Origin: JACCZX01 sp963710675
Lineage (GTDB): Bacteria > Pseudomonadota > Gammaproteobacteria > Burkholderiales > Burkholderiaceae_F
Length of the DNA stretch: 64,000 nt
Reading direction: 5' to 3'
Assembly: GCA_963710675.1 (NCBI GenBank)
Contig: CAVQBE010000002.1
Coordinates: 1-64,000 of the forward strand
The notes under the pieces are model-generated. The model ran no database searches and was not told where the DNA came from. It saw only the letters and a list, made by a program, of their open reading frames with translations. The number at the start of each line of letters is the position of its first letter. Position 1 is the first letter of the stretch. Positions 10,056 to 19,888 of the stretch are shown here, one piece after another. Both the position numbers and the translations under genes were made by a program.

Positions 10056-10731
10056 GGGTGCGGTCCTGAGCGCGCGTGGGGTCGAGAAGTCGTATCGCGA
10101 GGGAGGGCTCGCCGTCGACGTGCTGCGCGGCGCGGATCTCGATGTGGCGCCAGGCGAGTTGGTTGCAGTCGTCGGTGCGTCGGGGTCCGGTAAAAGCACG
10201 TTACTGCACGTATTTGGTGGGCTCGACGCCGCCGATCGCGGGCAGGTGATGATCGAAGGGCGAGACGTCGCACAGCTCAGTGAAGCTGATCGGAGTCGAT
10301 TGCGCAATGAGCGACTGGGCTTCATTTATCAGTTCCATCATTTGTTGCCAGAGTTCACCGCGCTGGATAACGTGGCGATGCCATTGACGATCCGTCGCCA
10401 GCGGTTGCATGACGCCAGGGCGAGCGCGAAGGAAACGCTGGCGGCGGTCGGGCTGCGAGAGCGTGTGCTGCACCATCCGGGCGAGTTGTCAGGTGGCGAG
10501 AGGCAGCGTACGGCGATAGCGCGCGCGATCGTCACGCGGCCCGCGTGCATCCTGGCAGACGAGCCGACCGGCAACCTCGATCGCGACACAGCGCGTGGTG
10601 TTTTCGGCGTGTTCGTCGATCTGGCGCGCAGCAGCCGGACTGCAGTCGTGATCGTTACGCACGATCCCGAGCTCGCGTCGCGTTGCGATCGAGTGCTGCG
10701 GTTAAAGGACGGCCGGCTCGCGCCGGCGTGA
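10048..10731 (+). CDS. lolD: Lipoprotein-releasing system ATPase LolD
   Basis: The ATPase that powers LolC/E at the cytoplasmic face of the inner membrane. The 227-residue protein has Walker A (GASGSGKST, about residues 46-54), the LolD-type segment RLGFIYQFHHLLPEFTALDN, the signature LSGGERQR and Walker B ILADEPTGNLD, then the switch histidine in VIVTHD. Its ATG overlaps the lolC stop by 8 bases (ATGACTGA), consistent with translational coupling. The frame is intact, unlike most neighbours. It converges with the DUF2062 gene. Confidence 0.95.
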   Translation: MTEGAVLSARGVEKSYREGGLAVDVLRGADLDVAPGELVAVVGASGSGKSTLLHVFGGLDAADRGQVMIEGRDVAQLSEADRSRLRNERLGFIYQFHHLLPEFTALDNVAMPLTIRRQRLHDARASAKETLAAVGLRERVLHHPGELSGGERQRTAIARAIVTRPACILADEPTGNLDRDTARGVFGVFVDLARSSRTAVVIVTHDPELASRCDRVLRLKDGRLAPA

Positions 10732-11292
10732 ACGTTCTTTTAGCTTGCGCGCGAGCGCTGACGGCGTGCATGCCACGCACGGCGCAGATAAACGCTCCAG
10801 AGTGCCGCGCACGGTCACATAGCCGAGAGCCGCGAGCATCGACGCCAGCAACAGCAGTCCCACCGCGAGCGGTGCGCCGAGACTCATCATCCAGCGACCC
10901 ATCGCGTCCATCGAGCCGATCATGTGCGTCCACTCCCACTCGGGCAGCGCCGGCGGCTTGGAAAAACCGCGAGCACCGAGCGTGAATCCGCCGATCTCAT
11001 ACGCGAGCAGGTACAGCGGCACGATCGTGATCGGATTGGTATAGAGGGTCGTGACCAGCGCCAACGGCAGGTTTACGCGCAACAGGACGCACGCGATCGC
11101 AGATCCCAGCATCTGCAGCGGACCAGGAATCAATCCGCAAAACAACCCAACCGCGACGCCACCGGCAGCAGAGCGACGATTCAGATGCCAGAGCGCCGGG
11201 TGAAACAACGTGTCGCCGAACATCGACAGCGCTTTCACCTCGCGCACCTTGTCGATGTTGGGCATGACCTTGCGAAAAAACTTGCGGGGCAT
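10702..11292 (-). CDS. DUF2062 membrane protein
   Basis: A 196-residue protein with a DUF2062 core: NRRSAAGGVAVGLFCGLIPGPLQMLGSAIACVL, then LVTTLYTNPITIVPLYLLAYEIG and a last hydrophobic segment PLAVGLLLLASMLAALGYV. It is expected to be an inner-membrane protein; the function of the family is unknown. As read, the C-terminus (LSAPCVACTPSALARK) overlaps the 3' end of convergent lolD. Removing one base near 10,780 would give the basic tail YLRRAWHARRQRSRAS with TAA at 10,739, clear of lolD, which fits family members better. The start ATG 11,292 is 90 bases from the divergent comEC start. Confidence 0.8.
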   Translation of the reverse strand: MPRKFFRKVMPNIDKVREVKALSMFGDTLFHPALWHLNRRSAAGGVAVGLFCGLIPGPLQMLGSAIACVLLRVNLPLALVTTLYTNPITIVPLYLLAYEIGGFTLGARGFSKPPALPEWEWTHMIGSMDAMGRWMMSLGAPLAVGLLLLASMLAALGYVTVRGTLERLSAPCVACTPSALARKLKERSRRREPAVL

Positions 11293-11382
11293 GCATCAAG
11301 TTTAGGGCCTTCGCGACGCGACGCGCTGCGTAGACTTGATTGCATGACATTGCAAGCCCGGTGCGCCGCTGATGCCGGTCGT

Positions 11383-13903
11383 ATGAGACTCGCGGCGTTG
11401 GTCGCGTTCGTCGGTCGGCGTGTGCGTGCTGCAATGGCAGGCGTCATTGCCCGAACACGGCGACCATCGCATTGGTTGCCTGGCGTTGCAGCTCAATGCT
11501 GCTGGTGCTGTTGTTGTCGCGGTCAAGCTCGGCCCGTTCGCGCGCGTCGCAACGCTTCGTTGCCATCGGTTGCCTGGGATTTGCCTATGCGGCGGGGCAT
11601 GCCTCATGGCGTATGGCCGATGAGCTTGCGTTCGATGATGAAGGCCGTGACATCGCGGTCGTCGGTGTGATTGCCAGCTTGCCGGTGAGACTGGAGCGCG
11701 GCGTGCGGTTCGAGTTTGACGTCGAGCGTGTCATTGCGCCAGTACGTACATGTGCCGTCGCGCGTGCTTCTCGGATGGTACAGCGGCGATCCTGGCAGCG
11801 ATGGCGCAGTGCAGCCCGGCGAGCGATGGGCATTCACGGTCCGACTAAAGCGCCCGCACGGCACGATGAATCCCGGCGGATTCGATTTCGAAGCATGGAT
11901 GCTCGAACGAAATTTGCGTGCGTCAGGCTACGTGCGCACGGGCCGTAATGATCCGACCCCGGCGATGCGCCTGCAATCGATGGTGTGGACGCCGCATTAC
12001 GCAATCGAGCGTGCGCGCTCGAATTTGCGCGCGCAGTTGCAGCGCGAAACTCGAAGGCAAACGATATGGTGGGGTACTGCTCGCGCTGGTGCTTGGCGAT
12101 CAGCGCGCAATCAGCGACGCCGACTGGACATTGTTCAACCGCACCGGAATTGGCCACCTGGTCAGTATCTCCGGTCTGCACATCACGATGATCGCAAGCC
12201 TGGTCGGACTCTTCGTCGGCAGCGCTGTGGCGGCGCTCGCCGTGTGCTGCTGGCACGCGCAGCCGCGCAAACCGCCGCCGTGATGGCTGGTTTGATCGCC
12301 GCTTTCTCGTACGCGCTGCTTGCGGGTTGGGGGGTGCCTGCACAGCGCACGGTAGTCATGCTGGCGACAGTAGGTGTTGCATGGCTTTCAGTTCGCGCAT
12401 CGGGGCTGCGACTTCGCTTGCACTGGCGGCTGCGCTTGTCTGCCTGATCGATCCGTGGGCGGTCCTCGCGCCTGGTTTCTGGCTTTCATTCGGCGCCGTC
12501 GCGGCCATCGTTTGGGTTGTGCAGGGCAGGCCGATGCATCTTGCGTCGTCTACGTCGGCTGCGACTTGTGCTTGCACGCCGCCGCACGCGTTCAGATTGC
12601 GGTGACGCTGGCGCTGGTTCCTGCCACCGTCTTGCTGTTTCATCAGCTGTCGATCGTGTCGCCGCTCGCCAACGCGGTGGCGATTCCAATGGTCAGCTGG
12701 GCCGTGACTCCACTCGCATTGATCGGCGCTGCGCTCGCAGCTGCTACCGGCGCCCTTGTCGTTGCTCGCCGAGCCGGTGCTCGGTGCCGCCGACGCGATC
12801 TTTGCGATCGTGGCCTGGCTGCTCGAGTGGGCTGGCATCGTTCGCGTGGGCCAACGTGCCGGTGGCAACCCCGCCGCTGGCGCTTGTCGTGCTTGCCGGT
12901 ATCGGCGTCGTCTGGCTATTGGCGCCACCGGGTTGGCCGCTACGTGCGGTCGGTGCCGTGGCGATACTGCCGATGTTCGTGTGGCCGCCATCACGGCCGG
13001 CGGACAACGAAGTGTGGGTCACGGCTCTCGACGTCGGCCAGGGCTCGGCGCTGCTGATTGAAACGAAGCGAGCACGCGTGGCTGTATGACGCGGGCCCGC
13101 GTTACTCCGCTGATACCGACGCGGGTGAACGCCTGATCCTGCCGTACCTGCGTCATCGAGGAATCGGAACCCTTGACGGCTTGATCGTCTCGCACTTGGA
13201 TAACGACCATTCTGGTGGAGCGGCATCGATACTGCGAGCGATGCCAGGTGCGAGCGCGTCGTGTCTTCAATTGCCGTCGGGCCATGCGGCGCTCAATGCG
13301 CGTTCCGACGTGCAGCGATGTGAGGCCGGCATGCGATGGAGCACAGGCGCGCTGGAATTCGCGGTATTGCATCCCGCGCGCGCGGATTACGAAGCGAAGC
13401 GGCCGACGAACTCCATGAGCTGCGTGGTTCTGATTACGTCGGGCGCAACGCGCCTGCTGCTGACCGGCGATGTGCCGCTGGCCGATGAAATCGCGATGCT
13501 CACGCGCGAACCTGAACTGCGTGCCGAATGGCTGGCGGTGCCGCATCACGGCAGCCGCAGTTCGTCGGGTTCATTGTTGCTCGACACGCTGGGCGCGAGG
13601 TTCGCGGTTGCGCAGGCAGGGTATCGGAATCGTTTTCGCCATCCCGATGCCGAGGTCATAGCTCGCTATCGCGCGCGAAGAGATCCAGTTTTTTCGGACC
13701 GATTACTCGGGTGCGTTGCAATGGCGCTTCGCGGCGGATGGGTCGATGTACGGTGGCTTCGTCGCGCCAGACCCAGCCGCGCTACTGGCACAACCGGCCC
13801 CGCAACGGAGTCGCAGCGAATGGACCCAGAAGGCGCTCCGGAGACCGGTGCCTCCGCGCCAGACGCAATTCCGGGACCGCCGGAGCCTTTTGCTGGCCGC
13901 TAA
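11383..13903 (+). CDS. comEC: DNA uptake channel protein ComEC/Rec2 (heavily frameshifted)
   Basis: ComEC carries transforming DNA across the inner membrane. Collected over frames, the blocks come in the expected order. First is an N-terminal DUF4131 region (MRLAALVAFV, LQWQASLPEH, GRDIAVVGVIASLPVRLERGVRFEFDVE, LKRPHGTMNPGGFDFEAWMLERNLRASGYV). Next is the competence membrane domain (LLALVLGDQRAI, VSISGLHITMIASLVGLFVG, MAGLIAAFSYALLAGWGVPAQRT, DPWAVLAPGFWLSFGAVAAI). Last is a metallo-beta-lactamase-like domain (VTALDVGQGSALLIET, LIVSHLDNDHSGGAAS, WLAVPHHGSRSSSG). About eight single-base shifts interrupt it. Total length of about 840 codons is normal for the family, so I think the gene is whole and the sequence faulty. 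The exact stop is uncertain; 13,903 is one candidate. Confidence 0.85.
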
Positions 13904-13930
13904 ACTGCCGTTGGGGCAGGGCTTGGGGCG

Positions 13931-15377
13931 ATGCAGCGAAAAGCGTTCGACGAGATGTACGACGGCAGCGATCGTGTGCGCGCGCATTATCGCGAGTTCG
14001 AACGCTGGCTGTCGGAGCAGAGCCCGGACGCGATGCAGTTCAAGCGCGCCGAAGCCGATCTCGTGTTTCGACGCGTCGGCGTCACGTTCGCCGTCTATGG
14101 CGACAAGGACGATAAAAGTAACGGCGAGGCGACCGAGCGCCTGATCCCGTTTGACGTCGTGCCGCGCATCATTCCAGCCGCCGAATGGAAACGGCTCGAA
14201 GCGGGTCTGAAACAAAGGGTGCGCGCACTGAATATGTTCTTGCGCGACGTCTATCACGACCAGGACATCCTGCGCGCCGGGAAGCTTCCGGCGGGTCAAA
14301 TCTTGCACAACTCGCAGTATCGGCCCGAGATGCGTGGTGTCGACGTAGTTGGAGACATCTACGCGCACGTGGCGGGAATCGATGTCGTCAGGGCGTCCGG
14401 CCCGGGTGGCGCCGGCGAGTACTTCGTGCTCGAGGACAACCTGCGTGTGCCGAGCGGCGTTTCCTACATGCTGGAAAACCGCAAGATGATGATGCGGCTG
14501 TTTTCCGACCTATTTGCAAGGAACCGCGTAGCGCCGGTCGCGCATTATCCGGACGTACTTCTCGAGAATCTTCGGTCGGTGGCGCCGCATGGCGTCGACG
14601 ACCCTACGGTCGTTTTGTTGACGCCCGGCATGTACAACTCGGCGTATTTCGAGCATGCGTTCTTGGCGCAGCAAATGGGGATCGAGCTGGTCGAAGGGCA
14701 GGATTTGTTCGTGCAGGACAACCACGTATTCATGCGCACCACGCGCGGTCCGCAGCGGGTCGATGTGATCTACCGTCGCATCGACGATGACTTCCTCGAT
14801 CCAATGGCGTTCCGCAAGGACTCGACACTCGGCGTGGCCGGGCTGCTGTCGGTGTATCGCGCGGGCAAGATCACGCTGGCAAACGCAATCGGGACCGGAA
14901 TCGCCGACGACAAGTCAATTTATCCGTTCGTGCCAGACATGATCGACTTCTACCTCGGCGAGAAGCCGATTCTTTCGAACGTTCCGACGCTACGTGTGCC
15001 GGGAGCCCGAGCAGTTGCAGTACACACTGGCCCACCTCGAAGAGCTGGTTGTGAAGGAAGTGCATGGCGCCGGTGGGTACGGGATGCTGGTCGGGCCGGC
15101 AGCGACGCGTGAGGAGCGGCAGGAATTCACGGCGCGCTTGCGGGCCCATCCCGACAATTACATCGCCCAGCCGACGCTCGCGCTATCCACATGTCCGACG
15201 TACGTCGAATCGGGAATCGCACCGCGCCATATTGATCTGCGCCCGTACGTGCTGTCGGGCAAGGACGTCATCACCGTTCCCGGCGGATTGTGCCGGGTCG
15301 CGCTGCGTGAGGGGTCACTGGTCGTTAATTCTTCACAGGGCGGCGGCACGAAGGACACCTGGGTGCTCGAGCGATGA
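13931..15377 (+). CDS. Circularly permuted ATP-grasp protein (one frameshift)
   Basis: A cytosolic protein of the circularly permuted ATP-grasp family (DUF404/DUF407 type), predicted to form amide bonds in small peptides. Landmarks are MQRKAFDEMYD at the start, PFDVVPRIIPAAEWKRLEAGLKQR, GEYFVLEDNLRVPSGVSYMLENR, MFNSAYFEH-like MYNSAYFEHAFLAQQMG, and a C-terminal block PYVLSGKDVITVPGGLCRVALREGSLVVNSSQGGGTKDTWVLE. One base is out near 14,995, between PILSNVPT and VCREPEQLQY. Length of about 481 residues is usual. The stop overlaps the start of the TPR-GGDEF gene (ATGA), and the alpha-E and Anbu genes follow, which is the known neighbourhood of this family except for the cyclase. Confidence 0.9.
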
Positions 15378-17075
15378 ATCATCCGATCGAGCCCGTGCCA
15401 ATGCCGGGCGCAGACGCTGTGTTGCATGAACAAGCTGCGCGTCGCGCGTCGGATCAGATCGATCCGTACGCGTTGATCGAACGCGCCGAGAAACTGATCA
15501 ACACCGAGCCGCACGATGCCGTAGTGTTTGCATTGCGCGCCCAGAGCGTGGCGCGCGCCCGTACCGCCGAAACGTTGATGGCGCGCGCGCACTTTGTCGC
15601 CGGGTCTGCACTGATGCAGGTTGGCGACTGGTCGGGTGCAACGCGGCAACTGTCGCAGGCCGAGCAGGTCTACCGTGCGCAGGACGACATCGCCGGCGCA
15701 GTGCCGCGTCAACATTCTGTTGTCGACCGCGTGTTGTGAGCTGGGTGAATACGGCGAGGCGCTCGATGGCTTCGCCGAGGTGCAGAAAGTGGCGCGGCAG
15801 CATCAGGATCACGCGGGCGTAAGGCTCGCACTCGTGCATCAATCGACAGTGCACATGATGCTGGGCGACTTCGACGCTGCTCGTGACTCGCTGAAATCCT
15901 CACTGGAGTTGCCATCAGGATCCACTGCGGACGAGGGTATGGTCGTTCTGCATCACGGTCTGGTCGACGCGAACGAAGGATTGCGCGCCGCGCTGGCAGG
16001 CGACGGAAACGTTGTCATGCGATGCATGGCCGACGCCGAAGATCATTTCGTAATCGCGCTCGAGCTTCTATCGGGTTCGAGCGACCGCTCGACCGCGATC
16101 GCCGCGCGCACGCAGCAGGGCGCTGCACGCTGTTGGTTGGGCAAGTTCAGCGAAGGCTTGACCGATTTGAACGCAGCTGTGGCCGAAGCCGCGCACAGTG
16201 GATTCCGGTCGCGCGAAGTGCACGCGCGTCTGGAGCTTGGCTACCACCTGGTCGGCGCCGGCCGCGAACACGAAGGGCTTGCGATCCTGGGTCCGGCACT
16301 AATGCAGGCCGAGGAGCTGGGCGATCTGCGTCGGCCTGCGGATTCCCATGAGCGCCTATCGGCGCTGTACGAGGCGCGCGCTGATTATCAGCTTGCGCTG
16401 TACCACCACAAGCGCTATGTCGAAGTCAAAACTCGCCTCGACGGTCGATTGAGCACGCAGCGCGCACGTCTGCACGAGGCACGCGCCGAACTGCAGAAAC
16501 TGCGTACACAAGCCGCAGCGCTACACGCGAAGACGCGTGACCTTGAGCAGTCTCGCTCGCGTCTAGAGCGGCTGGCGCTGGAAGACGAATTGACCGGCTT
16601 GGCCAACCGCAGGTCCTTCACGAAGGAGCTGGAAAGCTGGTGTGCGCGCGCGCGCGCCGGCACGCTGCGCTTCGGTCTCGTCGTGGCCGACATCGACGGC
16701 TTCAAACAGATCAACGATCGACTGTCGCATCTGACCGGTGACGCGGTCCTGCGACAGCTCGGCAACGTGATACGCGCGAACCTGCGCGATACCGATTTCG
16801 CGGCTCGACTGGGCGGAGATGAGTTTGCACTGCTGTTGGCCGACAGTGAGGGCGGTGCGGCAATGGCAGTCGTTGATCGATTGGTCGACGCGGTTCGCAA
16901 TGCGGCGTGGTCGGAGTTTGATCCGACATTGCATGTGACGATGAGTATTGGCCTGTGCGAGTCTTCTGACTTTGGCGACTCGAGCGAGCTCGTGCGGCGC
17001 GCTGATGAATCACTGTATGCCGCCAAGCACGCCGGCCGCGATCGCGTGCACCTTTGGACCGCCAGTGGCCTGTAA
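15374..17075 (+). CDS. TPR repeat diguanylate cyclase (GGDEF), one frameshift
   Basis: A soluble protein of about 567 residues with three parts. Residues 1-330 are helical repeats of TPR type (AGSALMQVGDWSGATRQLSQAEQVYR, CELGEYGEALDGFAEVQKVAR, MMLGDFDAARDSLKSSLEL, CWLGKFSEGLTDLNAAVAEA). About 350-395 is a coiled coil (RARLHEARAELQKLRTQAAAL). About 400-565 is a GGDEF domain with DELTGLANRRSF, the motif LGGDEFALLL and an intact RxxD inhibitory site (RDTDFAARLGGDEF). It should make cyclic di-GMP, with product feedback. No membrane segment is seen. The frame shifts once near 15,702. It overlaps the ATP-grasp gene by 4 bases and ends 2 bases before the alpha-E gene, so it is a real member of this operon. 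Confidence 0.92.
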
Positions 17076-17077
17076 CA

Positions 17078-18055
17078 GTGCTTAGCCGCACGGCAGACCA
17101 CCTATTCTGGATGGCGCGCTACATCGAGCGTGCGGAAAACACCGCTCGCATGCTCGACGTAAACCTTTCCACTTCGCTGCTTCCTCAATCGGCACAGGCG
17201 TCGGAGAGCGGCTGGCGCGCACTGCTGAGCATTTCCGAGCTCACCGAAGAGTTCGACGAGCGGTATGCAGTCGTCTCGCCGCGCGATGTGATGGACTTCA
17301 TGGTCCGGGATGCGAGCAATTCATCGTCGATCTGCGCCTGCCTGCAGGCGGCACGGGAGAATGCGCGTGCGGTGCGCGGGTCGCTGACAACCGAGGTCTG
17401 GGAGACTCACAACGACACGTGGCTCGACCTGCAACGCAAGCTGGCGGACGGGACTCCCGAGCGCGACCCGCAGTCGTTTTTCGAGTGGGTCAAGTTTCGC
17501 TCTCACCTATCGCGCGGAGTGACCATTGGCACGATGTTGAAGGACGAGGCGTTTTACTTCGTGCGCCTGGGTACCTTCCTTGAGCGCGCGGACAACACGG
17601 CACGACTGATCGATGTCAAGTACCACGGTCTGGGTGACGAGCCCGCAGGTGTGCGCGGGACATCCGACCCGGAAAGCGTCGACCATCCGCCGGATTTCTA
17701 TCACTGGGCGGCGGTGCTGCGTTCGGTATCGGCCTTCGAAACGTATCGCAAGGTGTATCGCGACGTGATCACGCCGTCGCGTGTTGCCGAGCTGCTGATC
17801 CTGCGCGGCGATATGCCTCGTTCACTGGCAAGCTGTTTAAACGAAGTGTCGATCAATCTGGAGATGGTGCGCAACAGCCGGTCCAACGAAACGGAGCGGC
17901 GCGCAGGGTTGCTGCGCGCCGAGCTGCGCTACGGACGCATTGAAGACATACTGGCCCGCGGTTTGCACAAGTATTTGACCGAGTTTCTCGAGCGCATCAA
18001 TGATCTGGGAGAACGTGTCAGCGAAGATTTTCTGGTCCCGTTGGAGGCCCATTGA
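17078..18055 (+). CDS. Alpha-E domain protein (DUF403)
   Basis: A 325-residue all-helical protein of the alpha-E family, regularly encoded with circularly permuted ATP-grasp proteins and thought to act with them in peptide synthesis. It begins LSRTADHLFWMARYIERAENTARMLDV, the most conserved stretch of the family, and repeats the theme at FVRLGTFLERADNTARLIDVKY. It ends RINDLGERVSEDFLVPLEAH. I chose GTG 17,078, two bases after the cyclase stop, because homologues start M-L-S-R; a start at 17,054 would overlap the previous gene. The frame is intact. The Anbu gene follows after 22 bases. Confidence 0.92.
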   Translation: MLSRTADHLFWMARYIERAENTARMLDVNLSTSLLPQSAQASESGWRALLSISELTEEFDERYAVVSPRDVMDFMVRDASNSSSICACLQAARENARAVRGSLTTEVWETHNDTWLDLQRKLADGTPERDPQSFFEWVKFRSHLSRGVTIGTMLKDEAFYFVRLGTFLERADNTARLIDVKYHGLGDEPAGVRGTSDPESVDHPPDFYHWAAVLRSVSAFETYRKVYRDVITPSRVAELLILRGDMPRSLASCLNEVSINLEMVRNSRSNETERRAGLLRAELRYGRIEDILARGLHKYLTEFLERINDLGERVSEDFLVPLEAH

Positions 18056-18077
18056 TAACGAATAGACTGAGACGCAT

Positions 18078-18953
18078 ATGACTTATTGCGTAGCCATGAG
18101 GCTGAATGCCGGTCTGGTGTTTCTGGGCGATTCCCGTACCAACGCGGGCGTTGACCAGATCTCGACCTTTCGCAAAATGACGGTGTTCGAGAACCCCGGT
18201 GAGCGGATGCTTGTATTGCTGACCGCCGGAAACCTGGCGCTGACCCAGTCGGTCACGCAAATCCTAAGCGAGCGCGTCGGGGCAGAGCACAACAGCGTCT
18301 GGACGGCGACAACCATGGTCGAGGCGGTGCGGATCATTGGCGATGCGGTGCGCGAGGTTCACCATCGTGATGCCGCGGCGCTGAACGAATTTGGCGTCGA
18401 CTTCAACGCCAAGTTCATTTTCGGTGGACAGATCAAGGGCGAGGGCATGCGCCTGTTCCATGTCTACTCTGCCGGTAATTTCATCGAAGCTACCGATGAG
18501 AATCCGTATTTTCAGATCGGCGAAGCGAAGTACGGCAAGCCGATCATCGATCGAGTGATCCAGCCCGATATGCCACTTGACGAGGCAGCCAAGTGCGCTC
18601 TGATCTCAATGGACTCGACGCTGAAATCGAATATCTCGGTCGGCTTACCGCTGGATCTTCTGGTGTACGAGGCCGACACGCTGCGCGTTACCAAGTTTGT
18701 GCATATAGACAGCTCGAACCAGTACATGGCGATGATTCGCGCCACGTGGGGCGCGCGGCTCAAACAGGTGTTCGCCGAGATTCCCGATCCGACCTGGTTC
18801 GATTCGTACGTGCCGCCGGGTGCGCCGCGCCTGCAGACCGAGATCGGCCAGCCAGTGCGTGCGCCGCGGCCGGCGTTTGTGAGCGCCGACGCCGAGCCAG
18901 CGTCGCCGATGCAATTAGTGGCTGGACACGCAGGCGAAAAAGTTGCCCGCTAG
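18078..18953 (+). CDS. Anbu, proteasome-like (HslV-related) protease
   Basis: A 291-residue Ntn-hydrolase-fold protein of the Anbu (bacterial proteasome-type peptidase) family. The N-terminus MTYCVAMRLNAGLVFLGDSRTNAGVD gives a threonine directly after the start methionine, the expected nucleophile, followed by STFRKMTVFENPGERMLVLLTAGNLA. Later blocks are FNAKFIFGGQIKGEGMRLFHVYSAGNFIEA and DSTLKSNISVGLPLDLLVYEADTL. The C-terminal 40 residues are Pro/Ala-rich and look disordered. Anbu proteins form large rings in the cytosol; natural substrates are unknown. It is last in the operon; the transglutaminase-like gene often found with Anbu is not present here. Confidence 0.93.
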   Translation: MTYCVAMRLNAGLVFLGDSRTNAGVDQISTFRKMTVFENPGERMLVLLTAGNLALTQSVTQILSERVGAEHNSVWTATTMVEAVRIIGDAVREVHHRDAAALNEFGVDFNAKFIFGGQIKGEGMRLFHVYSAGNFIEATDENPYFQIGEAKYGKPIIDRVIQPDMPLDEAAKCALISMDSTLKSNISVGLPLDLLVYEADTLRVTKFVHIDSSNQYMAMIRATWGARLKQVFAEIPDPTWFDSYVPPGAPRLQTEIGQPVRAPRPAFVSADAEPASPMQLVAGHAGEKVAR

Positions 18954-18974
18954 CCGCTTGCACCTTCTGCGGCT

Positions 18975-19757
18975 CTATTGCGCGTACCAGCCGCCGTCGA
19001 CATTCCATGCCGCGCCGCGAATCTGATCGGCCGCCGGCGTACATAGAAACACTGCGAGCGCGCCAAGCTGTTCCGCTGTCACGAACTGCAGCGACGGCTG
19101 CTTCTCGAACAGCAGTGATTTTTTAGCGCCTTCCTGATCGAGGTGATCGCGTGCAGCACGCATGTCGACCTGCTTTTGCACCAACGGGGTCAAGACCCAA
19201 CCTGGGCAGATTGCATTGCACGTCACGCCGGTCTGCGCAGTCTCGAGCGCGACCGACTTCGTCAGCCCTACGACCCCGTGCTTCGCGGCGACGTATGCCG
19301 ACTTGTCGGCTGAAGCGACCAGGCCGTGTACTGAAGCGATATTGATAATTCGTCCCCAGTTGTTTTTTTTCATCTGGCGGAGCACCAGTCTGGTCGTATG
19401 GAATGCAGAACTTAGATTGATCGCGATAATGGCGTCCCAGCGGTCGGTGGGAAATGACTCCACCGGCGCTACATGCTGAATGCCAGCATTGTTAACCAGG
19501 ATATCGACCTGTCCGAAAGCCGCTTCTGCCGCGCCTACCATCGCTTCTATTGCGACAGGCTGACTCATGTCCGCCGCGTGGTAAAGCGTTCGCACCTTGT
19601 GCGCCTTAATCTCGGATTCGACCCGCTCGATTTCATCCTGCGTGCCGAAGCCGTTAAGCACGATGTTTGCGCCCTCGCGCGCCAACGCATGCGCGATACC
19701 CAGGCCGATGCCGCTAGTCGATCCGGTGATAAGCGCTGTCTTGCCTTTCAGTGTCAT
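18975..19757 (-). CDS. D-3-hydroxybutyrate dehydrogenase (SDR family)
   Basis: A 260-residue NAD-dependent dehydrogenase expected to interconvert 3-hydroxybutyrate and acetoacetate in polyhydroxybutyrate and ketone metabolism. It shows MTLKGKTALITGSTSGIGLGIA (TGxxxGIG), ILVNNAGIQHVAPVE, the catalytic IINIASVHGLVASADKSAYVAAKHG (Ser, YxxxK), NAICPGWVLTPLVQKQ, typical of this group, and a C-terminus GAAWNVDGGWYAQ. The chosen ATG at 19,757-19,755 matches the family; upstream in-frame codons run into the intergenic hairpin. It converges with Anbu (21 bases apart) and diverges from an alpha/beta hydrolase gene. Confidence 0.9.
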   Translation of the reverse strand: MTLKGKTALITGSTSGIGLGIAHALAREGANIVLNGFGTQDEIERVESEIKAHKVRTLYHAADMSQPVAIEAMVGAAEAAFGQVDILVNNAGIQHVAPVESFPTDRWDAIIAINLSSAFHTTRLVLRQMKKNNWGRIINIASVHGLVASADKSAYVAAKHGVVGLTKSVALETAQTGVTCNAICPGWVLTPLVQKQVDMRAARDHLDQEGAKKSLLFEKQPSLQFVTAEQLGALAVFLCTPAADQIRGAAWNVDGGWYAQ

Positions 19758-19771
19758 TGTTTGCCTTTGTA

Positions 19772-19812
19772 CCTGCGCCGCCCGCGCGGCCGTCCGAAGG
19801 GCGGCGCACAGG
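19772..19812. repeat. Inverted repeat between divergent genes
   Basis: CCTGCGCCGCCC (19,772-19,783) can pair with GGGCGGCGCACAGG (19,799-19,812): 12 base pairs with one bulged A and a 15-base loop. It lies 15 bases upstream of the 3-hydroxybutyrate dehydrogenase start and about 77 upstream of the hydrolase start. There is no T-run, so it is not a simple terminator; it could be an operator or a leader structure. No second copy was noticed. Confidence 0.5.
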
Positions 19813-19888
19813 CTAATCGTTGCGAGTGCACGTGCGATCGCAGAGCGATCGCGTGCATGAGCAACGCTCCCGCGGCGAGTATGCCATC

